A DNA stretch of 64,000 bases from Bugula neritina (taxonomy: Eukaryota > Bryozoa > Gymnolaemata > Cheilostomatida > Bugulidae). Below, one piece after another: positions 15,002 through 25,953 of this stretch. The stretch lies in the NCBI GenBank assembly GCA_964035545.1, contig OZ037767.1, positions 27,697,628 through 27,761,627 on the forward strand, given 5' to 3'. The position numbers and the translations under genes are program-made. The notes beneath the pieces are model-generated. The model saw only the letters and a program-made list of their open reading frames with translations, was not told the DNA's origin and did no database searches. Position 1 is the stretch's first letter; each line of letters begins with the position of its first letter.

Positions 15002-18000
15002 GCTACTACTATTACTGCTACTACTAGTACTACTACTACTCTACCACTACTGCTACTACCACTACTACCACTACTACTGTACTATTGCTGATACTGCTGC
15101 TAATTCATGGTATTGTGCTCATCTTGTAATGATGGTGTGTTTCTAGTATACCCATTAGATAGTTGATTTTGTTGTTGTTGATTCTAGGATGTAGTCCATA
15201 TTATTTGCTTTTTAATGTAAATAAACTGAACAAAATTTATTTTTGAAAAGGACAGCTGCTGCATTTCTTTTGGTTAGCCATGGAGTTTTTCTAGTTATTT
15301 ATTTCACTGCATATTCACGTAGCTACACATGTATTTCCACTGCATATTCACATAGCTACACATGTATTTCCACTGCATATTCACGTAGCTACACATGTAT
15401 TTCCACTGCATATTCACATAGCTACACATGTATTTCCACTGCATATTCACATAGCTACACATGTACTCTATTCTCACTACAGGCTGCATTTTTGCAGGCA
15501 AGCATTGCTCAGACTGGGCAACTTCCTATGCCACAAGTGAACTCGGCTCCCACCATCGGCATGGCCGGTGCTGTTCAGCCCAACATGGCAATTCCTCCAC
15601 CTGGTTTATCAGTACCTGCGGGTGCTGCTGGACCTATGGGTGGTGCTGGACCTATGGGTGCTGCTGGACCTATGGGTGCTGCTGGACCTATGGGTGCTGC
15701 TGGACCTATGGGTGCTGCTGGACCTATGGGTGCTGCAGAGGTTAGTGTTACACTGGAAAATACTATTCTATACCATTATACACGTTTTCATTCTTTCATT
15801 GTGCTGCTAACCTTACCTCACCTGCATTTTCTTTTCAATATTCTATTTAAAAAAAATAACACTTCTGCAGTCTTTGTCAACAATACTGGGAGTTGTTCTC
15901 TCGGCCTATTTAGGAAGTATACATTATAATTTTGGCAGTACTTGTAGTGGTGTGCAAAACTTTATTTTCTGTAGATAATGTACATTTTCAATTTTCCTTT
16001 TACATTGAAATGTCTTGTAAAGCTATTAGCTGTCCACTTTGCATTCCATTCACCTGCTGAAGGTCAACCTGCTTTTTTTTAGCTATAGTCTGGCAGAAAA
16101 ATGCCAATTTTTGACTTAGGTTCGCAATCCCGGATAAAGTTTTTTTCTCTCCTGATTATTCAAATATAGGGTCTAGGTAAATATTTCCAGGTGGGTGTGG
16201 ACTTCTTACCCTTGAGCATTTCGAGAAATTCAAGATGGCCGCCAGGCACCAAACGATTTTTTTTTAATTCAAATGTACCTACCCATTGGGGCTAAATTTA
16301 AGGTTCCAATGTTTTGAAACCTTAAGAAAATAATATAATAAAGATGCATGTGTCTTTATCATATGCATTATTGAGTAATAGGCAAATGATACCCAAGGGT
16401 AACTAAGCTAAGCCTTAATCATTCATTTTTTCAAGTTTAACCTAATCTTGTCGTGTTTATAATTTCCTTTCATCTCTGCATCAGTTTGTTCTAACTCCAT
16501 GAAAATTTACTATATGGTGTGATTGTATATGCTGAGTACAAATATGTCTACCAAATAAAGCTGAAAGGGGTTCTGAAAACTTAAAATGCAACTTAATTGC
16601 CATATGAGCTAAATAGCAATTTATTTCCAACTGGCAAGCCTATCGAAAAGGTTTGTTGAGCTGCCAACTTAATAGTTATTTTCAGTTTTAAAACTTTAGC
16701 TATGTTTTTTAAAGTTATAAAAAGGGGTCAACAACCTTAATAACACAGCACCATGGCTTCTTAACATAATTTAATTGCTTTATTATTGACACATCATTTA
16801 TCTAAATATTGACATTTTTGCTTTCGAAAACTATTTCTACAATCAGCCCATTTGACTTTTTCTCTAAAAGCATTTGTAAACAGTTTTTATGAATGAAAAT
16901 GTATTTTATGCTGAGGGAAGTAATACGTCTTTTAGAACAGTGGCTCCCTACCTTTTTCATACCAATCCCCTTTCGTTACCATTTACTATTAATTTCTCCC
17001 CTTTTAATGACCTATGTTGGGTGCACTGGAACACTAATAGCTGAAAGTGGTTTGGTAGAAGTAGTTAATTCTGCTTTTGATGGTTTCTCCAAAATGCTAA
17101 ATAAAAAAAGTTTCTCCAGAATGTACAAGGTCTGAGAATATTGGTGGGAGAACTGTTAAAGCTAGTCTTGATGAAAGTGTAATCACTAGCATGAAGGACC
17201 TTGAAAAGATGTTGATTAAGATTGCAGAGAGCTCAAGAACAGCAAAACTGTGGGCCATGTGCTTTATTGGACCAATTTTTACCATCAACACCCGCATCAT
17301 ATCTGTTAGAGAATGAGACTGGGCTTTACACCTAGCAATGGAAGAGGAAATGCACTATCTGCATAGCGTGGAAGTCATTCCACAAGATGTAAGGATTGAA
17401 TTCGCGGCTGGTAACCACACAATGCATCATAAACGCGGCCAGCTCAACGGCATCTGATCGGACATGACCATTGAGGTGACCTTCGTGAGATTTAGTCACA
17501 GCAAGGGGGAATCATTGGCATCACCACTAAACCTAAAACTCCCAAGGTGTGGGTGTACAGCACTTCCGCATGCAACAAGATACAGTAAGGCCTCATTGAC
17601 ATCAGGGATGAGTCTGAAATAAATGCTTTCACTACTCATAAGGATGAGATGCAATCAAGAATCCAGTCTGATTCAAAGGACAGGGAGTCTGTCAAACGGA
17701 AGATTGAACTCTGCAGTGACCCACTAAAAGAATGATGCCACCCTGTTGCTTTTGTCAATATTGAACCAGATAAGTGCAACTGAGATGAGGATGCTTTGAA
17801 AAATTTACGATATGAATTGGGAAGACCATGTAACAAATGATAATATAAATTAGGAGGCTAAAATAGAAGCTATCGCAATAGACATGAGAAGGAGACCTCT
17901 TCAATAGTATGAACATGTGCGCAGAAGAGATATGGAGGAAGATATTATAATGGTGGCTGAGATGAAGATACAGAGAAAGAGAAAGGGAGAGGGGGGAGGG

Positions 18001-21000
18001 GGCAAAAAAAGGTTAATGGATACAGTGAAGGATGGCATACTGAAATGTGGTTTCTCAGATGAAGATGTTGACAATAGAATCAGATGACACTCTCTGATAA
18101 CACTTGGTGCCCTGCAAAACCATTACTCATCCTGGACCACGGCGTACTGGGTGAGAAAGTCTGAGACAAAGCCCTATAATGAACAATTTGCTGCCTTCCC
18201 ATGGTCTCTCAGAGGCAACAATGTAAAATATTGGAAAGGGAGTCATACTAAATGTCTTGGTAGAAGGAAAATGTGATTTGGTGACACTAGTGCTTTTTTC
18301 AGAATTACTATTCATACAAGCTACCAAGTTTATGCTATGTTGCTACAATTATGCAAAGTGCTCCTCCATGACATCTACAAGACAAAAGGCTTGAGAAACC
18401 AAGGTCAGCAATGCTATTTGCCTTTGCCTCCTACAGATGAAACTATTGGACAATGTCACCAGAGCACACCTCCAGGTAGCCATATGAAACTGCGGCATTA
18501 AACCCACTAGAACATTGGTAGGTGGTAGGGAATCTAATAGAATCACTTTTCCCAAAAGGATTATGAAATGATGTTGTGCTTACACCAGACAGTATTATGA
18601 AGTGGATCATGTTAGTTAATTTGGTGTACACTTGACGGCTCTAGCTTTTGGCGATTTTTTACAATTTAGCTGCTACTGTATATACATTTTTGCCTCAAAC
18701 TATCAGAATTTTAACAAATAAAACTGAAGAATTAAGACTTTTCCAATTATGCATGATTTTCTATGTCTATTCCTAATTTATTATTACATTGAGATATTAT
18801 ATAGGCCGTGATGATTCACAAATATATATTTAGCTCGTATGACAATGACGTCCCGCTTAAATGTTGCAGGACCTCTTCCCAGTCATTTTTGTTATGCATC
18901 GATAGAATCAACAAATTCTATTACCCCATATAGTAAGTTTCATAAATTTTGAGCAAACTTTAAAATGTTTGATCATAATCTGCTGATGCATGTACTAAAT
19001 TAAGTAAAATGGCCCAAATTCATTAAATGCTCCTGTGGAAACCAACAATCATGCAAAACAACAAGATATGGCTATTCTAGTACATCTATCCCATGCACAG
19101 AGTTCTGCCTTTGTGAAGCAGTAACAGCAGTGTGCTGCAATGAATTAACATTTCTAACAAATGCTAATGATAGAAAAAAATGAAAAAGGTGTTTAATATG
19201 AACATGAAGGAAAGTTTGTCGCATTTGTACGATTATATATACGTTTAATTTTAACTTTAGCTGAGCAATATGTTGCATCTGTATCTTTTTTTAACTTTCT
19301 ATTCACTGGCAATAAGCAATGTTTTTCTTTATATATCTGCCCAGTATCCAAACAGTCATTCAAAAACCTTGTATCATTTCTTTGCACCATATGTGATGTT
19401 TTATTAAAGCAATTCTGATTTTTGAGCTGAAAAACATGTCTCTTAGCTCTTTACTTTGATTCCTTTTTACTGGCATTGCACATATTCATTCTAAAAATGC
19501 ACATCTACTTTAATCATCAAAAAAATTTTGTTTCTGCAACATAATATAGACTTTGTGCCAACTAGATTACGATTTTTTCATAATTGGCGGCCATCTTGGA
19601 TTTCTCGAAATGCTCAAGGGTGGCAGGTCCACACCCACCTGGAAACATCTACCTGGACCCTCAAGATAAATAATCAAAAGAGAAAAAAACTTTATCCGAG
19701 ATTGCGAACCTAACCCCCAGTTCTGCCAGACTACTACTGCTATTTGCTGATTGAATAATTACTTTTTCTGGGTGCAAATTTCAAGTAATTTGGCTGTATC
19801 TAACTCTCATACACTCTATGCATACACTTTACTGTTACTTGCTCTTGTTATCTGTTCGGTTTGCATCTAATGATCAACATTTGTCCAGCTGACTCCTATC
19901 ATGTTACAGCCTTACACATTTGCATGCAATTATTCTGATGTTCAGTCCAACTCTAGTGCTTCTAGTATTGTCTGCTGTAGTGATGCTTGAAATTTTATAA
20001 ATTTGTTTCTGGAGAAGTTGAATGCTGTTGGTGTAGTCATGTATGTCAAGAACTTGTGCCCTGATGTAGGAAAGTTTTATGTTACTCTTACACTGTAGAA
20101 TAGCACAGCAGGTGTACTATAGCTTTCTAGGCTTATAGTGTTACGAAGTGTTCCTTAGCTGCCGGGCATGTTTTTTTCATTTACTTGTCAGCGTTTCCGG
20201 GAACAAAAATTTTGTATAAAGTGACTGCTCACCAACTCATGTACGGTGCAATATGCTTGTGTGTTTCAATATTATAGACAGAAGTTGTCCCACCAACATA
20301 GATTAAATTATTGGATAATTTCCTCAACTACAGTCCTCAAGTTTATGTCATTTTTAGCTTTAAAATTAGATAGATTGAGTATTGTTGGAGTTTCCAGAAC
20401 TACAAAAAGTTATGATGCAGAGTTATCAGTACTTGAGAATTAGGGTCCTGCCATATGGAGCAGATTTCCACATGGACCGTTAGCTAGAATTCAGCACAGA
20501 CAGAAAAATAAGGCCATTTTGTGTGAATTTCGTGCGTTAAACATGCTCAACGAATACTCCAAAAAAATTTGTGACTCAATTGGCTGAGGACTATATATGA
20601 ATCCAGTTTAGATTTACCCTTTTAGTTTCGTTCGTACTCTTTAATCAGACATGTAATATAAAGAACGTGAATGAGATTTCAATATTAGTGAAATCAGTGA
20701 AGCCATGGGCATTTGGGACACTTGATTATAATATAACTTCTGCTGTCAAAATATTGTGTGGAGCAGGTAACTCTCACAGCAGGTTTTCACCCGTAACTTC
20801 TTTCCTCGGAGAAATTCCGCTCCATGCAGCAGAACCCTAACCTTTCATGCAGCATGTATTCGAAAGAGCACCACATGTTAATTCTTGCTCAATGTGAACA
20901 CATATATGTGTTTTATGAAATATACATATAAATGTATAGCATGTATGTGCACGTGTGACAGTGTAAATGTATTGTCGATGCAGAGGTGTATATATTTTGT

Positions 21001-24000
21001 AACTTCCACTACTCCCACAAAGCGCATTGTATAATGCATGTGCTCCTCTCTTTACCAGCCTCAAGGTTCAAATCGTCCAGAAGACAACAATGTGGATAGA
21101 GCCCGGCACGGTAGTCCACCTCGCCCCTCCAGAAACTTTGAGGGAAATATCCAGATCTCTCAAAACAGGTAATGAGGAGTGGTTCACACTGGCTCTTTTG
21201 TCATCGTAATGTAATACCATCACGTATATGTGGTGTGGTAGTTTATTGGCGTGGGTTGTAACATATATGCTGTTGCGGCACGATATTTTAATGTTTGTAT
21301 AGTATTACTTCTTGTATGTATCCCTCTGCTCTGATAGGTTGGCCCGAACTACATTACGTGCATCACGGGATGTACAGTACATTTCGTGATGTAGTATACT
21401 GTGACAAGCAGTACATTACGTGGTGTATACTACTGTACATGGCGTATAAATTTCATGTGAAGTATTAGTGACGATAAAAATATTGCAGAGCGTATACCGC
21501 ATACAGCACTACTTTCTAGTTGCACATGGTTGAAATGATCCAAAGATATGTCATGATATACAGAATACTCAGTCTATAACTGTCTAACTATCTTAGTCTA
21601 ACACGGTTGATCAATTCCAACAACTACAGCTGTGGTTGTCATGTGGTGTTGCTGTAACAGTCTGTGCTTGTTGATTTGATAATAAATTAATTGATTTAAC
21701 TGTTGGTAAAGGAATAATTATGTCAACATATTTTTTTTAAATAGTTTCTCTTGTTTATATGTAAAATACTTTGTGAATTGTTGCCCCAGCGTATCTGTCT
21801 CCCCAGCATATCTACTGTCTCTCAGTGTGTTTGCTCAGTGATTTTCTAAATGTGGTGGATTACTCATTGAATTTTGGAATTCTGGAATATTACTAGAGGA
21901 CACTTTGTGATTGATATTAAATAATAGGATGCTATAGAATATGTGGTAAATGGACATAGTAATATTATTTCTCTATCTACTCTTTTGACTATGCTTGGAG
22001 AAATGTTGGTGCTGGCAAGTCGGCTACAATTTCAAAACTTGTTTAATTGGAGAAACTTGTCCACAATAGATAGACATTGTCTTCTTTTTTCAGGAGTGCC
22101 AATTTTTACAAACAACTTCAAGTAATCTTTTAATTAATACACACATAGTAGATTTTCAGGAGAATGATAATGTGTAATTTGGCTACCTTATGCATAATGA
22201 CTTCGAAGTTATTGAAAAAGACACTGAATATTGCACCATGGGAATCTCAACACAAATCACTACAAGTTCAAGTTGTGCCGTTTGTGTTGCATATTTTATG
22301 AACTATCTGTTAGTTTTTCTCAGTAAAACATTTTACTGGAAGACATTTTAAAATGCTGTGTGAACTTAAGGAGGATAAATGTCTCCACAGAACTGTTCGG
22401 AGTACTGTTGGGGAGTTGGCTACTTTTCACCAACATCCTTTATGCTTTATCATTGCAAATGTATTGTGTAGTGCTACTGTACAGTATGGTGAAATTTGTG
22501 CTCAACATGCTGTGTTAATTTGGTAACACGTCTGTGTATTGTAAGTCATAGAAACTTCTGTGTCATCTACTTTAGTTAAAGTTTTCTGCAGCAAAAAACG
22601 TCTTGCAAGTTTTTAGTTTACAAGCTCCTTGGCAACCCTCAGGTGGTATTTTTGGGACACCTTGAAAGTCAGCAAATATTTTGTATGCTTTTGATGCCCA
22701 GTTATGTTTAAAATTAAAAACAATAATTCTTGAAAATGCTGTTGCTTTTTGAGAATAAATAACATAATTATGAGCATTAGTGAAAGCTGCTGATATGGTA
22801 GGAACCTGCGAGACACCATGCTAGAAGAATTCTTTGTTATGCACTTCATCATCACTCTCTGAATATAAAATAAACATTATAAAAACTCTTCATCAACTCT
22901 TTGTCTTGTCTTGTGTATTGATTTAGATCAGGTATGAACACATAGCATCCATCCTATATATACTTACCATATTATATCACAGAACAAGTTTTAGACCTTC
23001 AGCTACATCAAAGTTTCATGATAAAAAAACATGTGGCAGTATTGTGTTTTTAGATGGCAAGTTTTTTTTCTATTAGTTGCATTGGTCTGTGGTGCCAACT
23101 TGAATTTAATGTAACATTATTAATATAGTACTGTCTACATCTATCACAATAATTTTTTTAGTTCCTCTTTCCAGCATATGCCATAGCTCTTTCTTTGGCC
23201 ACTACTACAGGTGAGCATTTTTGCATTTTATATTGACATATATTGATATGATTGTTTATAGACCCAACTCAGATGATGAGAAGCACCGCGGCCAAAGGGG
23301 TTCTCTGGCTGATATGAGAGGCCCACCACCTGATATGACTGGTCTTCCACCCAACATGAGATGTCCCCCACCGGATATGAGAGGGCCCCCGCCTGATATG
23401 AGAGGACCTCCGCTAGATATCAGAGGACCCCCTCCAGACATGAGGAATATGCATGGTATGAGAGGACAGGGTCCTGGCATGTGGCGAGGAGATAGACCTC
23501 CATTTAATCCCCGTGGTCCACCACCTCATGGCTGGAGTCCCAACACACCACCTCGTTAGTTTCAAAATTATTAGTGCTTCAGCTCATTAGTTGTCCTTTG
23601 TATGATTTTGTCCACATAAATCTTTTATATAGCAAAAGATGCACACTACATTTTGCTTACAGTATTTATTATGTTGACAAATATTAAATGATGTGCACTT
23701 TGAAGAAAATTCAACTCGCCTAAAAGCTCTTTGCCAAGTTCATTTGATTTTTACTTTTGATCCCAAGTTTTTTCCAGTTTTATCAGCGATTTCAAATCAA
23801 TTTACAAAAGTCTTATGAAGTTGATTTTAATTCAAAGTAAAATCAGCTAATTTTGTTTGCTCATTTGATTGTAGGCCCAGGTTTTAGCCCGAGGGGACAG
23901 GGCCCAAAACAAAGATTTCCATTTGATATGAATCGAGAGGATAATCGTAGTGGTAGGGATGAGGATTTTAGACGTCGTGATAATTACAATAGAGATCGGG

Positions 24001-24671
24001 ATTTTGATAGAGGCAGAGATGGCGATAGAGGGAGACACTTTGATAAGGAGCGAGATGACAGGACGAGGGGTTTCGATAGGGACAGAGATCGAGACTTTGA
24101 CAGGAAGAGGGAGTATGATAGAAGAGGAGATTATGAAAATGATAGTCAGGAAAAAGACTCTCTCTCAGCAGAAGGCAAGTTAAACTCTCTTGAGAATGGT
24201 GAGGATGAAAGGAAGACCAAGCGATCTCGTTGGTCAAATGACATAAAAATGTCTTCTGGGCTTGATGATGCGAGTGAAAAGCTGGCTAAAAACACCGCGC
24301 TGGAAATAGCAGCTAAGCTTGCAAATGTATCCAACCAAGAAAACAATGTAGATGACAAGATTGACGAGGAAGATATTCCCAGTAAACCTTTGGTGGACAT
24401 TACCAAGGTTGACACCCAAGAAACTGTGAGTAATGTACTTGGGCAGCTCTACGATGACGAGGACGAAGATGATGAAAATGAAGATATGCCAGCTGTTCCT
24501 CCGGCACTGTCAGCCGAGTTAGAAAGTGCAAAACTTGAAACACCAGAAATATGTCCCAAAGAGCATCCCAATAATGAAACATTAGAAAATGCTGATGATA
24601 CAAAAAATGATTTTCAAGAGAATAGTGTTGAAAATGATCAGACTGTGGATACGGGCATGGAAACGAATTAA
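7944..24671 (+). CDS. SCAF4/8-like: SR-related CTD-associated factor (SCAF4/SCAF8 type), 19 coding exons
   Basis: Nuclear factor that binds the RNA polymerase II C-terminal domain and, in vertebrates, suppresses premature polyadenylation. Exons: 7944-8072, 8361-8522, 8648-8765, 9225-9376, 9844-10032, 10413-10510, 11199-11322, 11437-11570, 11754-12082, 12291-12391, 12850-12957, 13050-13278, 13468-13719, 14023-14216, 14490-14687, 15483-15740, 21059-21168, 23262-23554, 23875-24671. All phases join into 1324 residues (human paralogues about 1150-1270). CID domain, residues 1-136, with KPPISKAKM, SIIRQSRHQYG and LNLWQKN. Gln/Leu-rich part, then SR/RD-rich segment about 370-475. RRM about 480-555 with TLWIGHLA and RPRGCAYVTL, followed by the family extension DFWEVKDGAAFIPWGQM. 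Pro/Gly/Met-rich tail including a GAAGPM tandem repeat, a PPDMRG repeat (23300-23450), an RD-rich stretch and an acidic end. The ATG directly follows an acceptor. It probably represents the single gene before the vertebrate SCAF4/SCAF8 duplication. Confidence 0.93.
14700..15085. repeat. (CTA)n trinucleotide microsatellite
   Basis: Nearly 390 bases of CTA/TAC triplets with scattered CTG, CTC and ATT variants. The array begins 12-15 bases after the donor of SCAF exon 15 (exon end 14687). Open frames through it are artificial poly-Leu frames. Confidence 0.95.
15301..15465. repeat. 33-bp minisatellite, five copies
   Basis: Five units of about 33 bases (the first is 32), each containing ACTGCATATTCAC, then G or A, then TAGCTACACATGTA. 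Units differ mainly at that one G/A site, which suggests recent expansion. The array ends 17 bases before SCAF exon 16 (15483). Confidence 0.95.
15621..15734 (+). repeat. 18-bp coding tandem repeat (GAAGPM)
   Basis: Six full units of GGTGCTGCTGGACCTATG, plus the first ten bases of a seventh, inside SCAF exon 16. They encode Gly-Ala-Ala-Gly-Pro-Met repeats. One unit has GGT for GCT, changing Ala to Gly. Identity at the DNA level is almost complete, so copy number is likely variable between individuals. Confidence 0.95.
16990..17830 (+). pseudogene. Decayed transposon-encoded ORF
   Basis: Open segments in shifting frames, interrupted by stops. Readable pieces include DWALHLAMEEEMHYLHSVEV, RIEFAAGNHTMHHKRGQLNG, then after a frame shift IIGITTKPKTPKVW, AFTTHKDEMQSRIQSD and KIELCSDPLKE. 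These recall a large family of uncharacterised proteins, repeated many times in cnidarian, mollusc and sponge genomes, with a typical AGNHTMRHKRG...WSDM...GIIGIT layout. That recognition is from memory and unverified. At least three in-frame stops and one frameshift show that it no longer encodes a full protein. Confidence 0.55.
17860..18090 (+). mobile_element. LINE retrotransposon 3'-end fragment
   Basis: One frame reads EAKIEAIAIDMRRRPLQ, stop, YEHVRRRDMEEDIIMVAEMK, then KRLMDTVKDGILKCGFSDED. This layout (RR-L-W/Q-Y-GHV-RRD, K-GKR-RGRPK-RW-D-V-D) is the usual C-terminal tail of RTE/jockey-type LINE reverse-transcriptase proteins. The fragment lies inside the inverted-repeat transposon, either nested or captured. 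Confidence 0.55.
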
Positions 24672-25953
24672 TTTTTTGAAAAGAAATACTTTCTATTTAC
24701 TTAACAATAATGTCATTAGAACATTGAATTGAGATTTTACATAGATGTGCCAAGTGTAAATTTTCTGTAAATACGATGTACAGTCCCAATTGGAGCTTGT
24801 AAATATAAGAAACATAGTTGAGCAATAGCAATATCTAATTATTTGATTTAGTTGTATTGTTCTGCGTTTCTTCCAACTACTTTTGGGGCTGTAGAATACT
24901 AGGCTTTTGACAGCAGAGTCTCATCCCACATCTTCCTACTAATGTTACGTTTCCTACACATTGCGTTTCTGCCGCCGCTAGAAAAATAGGTGTTGCCGTT
25001 TGGAACAAGTTCTTACAGGTGAGCATCTAGAGAGTTGCTAAGGAGAATATCTACACCATCATCTTGGAAGGTTTTGACTCAATTAGGTCGAAGCCTGAGG
25101 TTTGTACACCACCATTATGTTCAACTGCTTCGAATAGCTATAAGACATACAAACACGTGAAAACAAGCACTGGAGTCTTCTCTAGGCTATAGCTGCTCCC
25201 CGCACTATCGAAGTCCTTAAAATTTGGATGCTTACTAAATCTATTTTATAAATATAAATCTAGTTGCTGGCGGCTACTTGCTATTGCCATATTATAAAAT
25301 GAACATCTTGTCTATGTGACCTGTTTTTCTATGTAACGTTTTATTCTCAGTTTATCTAGATGCATGGTATAAAGTATGAAAATATATAATTTTGATTTGC
25401 AACAAATATAGTAAATTATGTATTTAAAATATTTCTGCCTATTATGTGTTACGTGACCTAAACTTGTAAGGTTAGCTGCATGCATATGCAATTGAATGCC
25501 GCCAGATGTGTTTACATGAAACCTTTTCTGCTTATTTAATGGAATGACTCTAGCCTCCAATATGCTAGTGAAAAAAGCTGTATGGTAAACTTGGTCTAAA
25601 CTCTAAACTGACGGGCAGTTGATATTTAGCAGATCAAATAATGTTGATGCAATTGTAAAAATGAATGGGTGCAAAGAATAAAAGCTGCCAAGAACTTGAG
25701 AGGTTATGGGGAGATGGAAACAATACAGATATAATCTTGCTTGAGTAAGCTAAAAATTCACAAACTTTGATATTAAGATTTTTATTGTAACCATAGAAAA
25801 AATCGTGGAATCATGACAACACAATAATACAGCATGTATCCAACTTTACAGTTTCGGAACATATCGACACGTAAAATTTAGAAATACTTATAGAAAAAAA
25901 TTTACCAAGAATCAGCAGACAAATCGTCCATTTGTTCATTGCGCAGGTAAAAA
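24672..25953. other. Convergent intergenic region between SCAF and SOD1
   Basis: Only 1.28 kb separates the two stop codons. AATAAA at 25677-25682 (+) is a candidate SCAF poly(A) signal, and TTTATT at 25781-25786 is a candidate AATAAA for SOD1 on the minus strand. If both are used, the transcripts end within about 100 bases of each other. No further gene and no AGTAAT tract is present. Confidence 0.6.

Larger units (their letters stand above)
16088..19731. mobile_element. 3.6-kb DNA transposon relic with ~150-bp terminal inverted repeats
   Basis: The ends 16088-16243 and 19586-19731 are inverted copies of each other. They share GTCTGGCAGAA at the tips, then GGTTCGCAATC, CGGATAAAGTTTTTTTCTC, TTTCCAGGTGGGTGTGGAC and CCCTTGAGCATTTCGAGAAA. 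TA flanks both ends (16086-16087 and 19732-19733), compatible with a TA target duplication. The element sits in the 5.3-kb SCAF intron 16. Its interior (about 16990-17830) carries a decayed coding region and 17860-18090 a LINE-like fragment (listed separately). The superfamily is not assigned: TIRs this long with a TA duplication are shared by several groups. Stops and frame changes indicate a non-functional copy. Confidence 0.85.

Noticed and set aside
14493-15146. Long poly-Leu open frame after SCAF exon 15
   Set aside because: It is read-through into the (CTA)n microsatellite; a normal donor GTGATC follows exon 15 at 14688.
23256-23480. Gly/Pro-rich minus-strand frame opposite SCAF exon 18
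   Set aside because: Mirror of the PPDMRG coding repeat; the plus-strand frame is spliced in phase with its neighbours.
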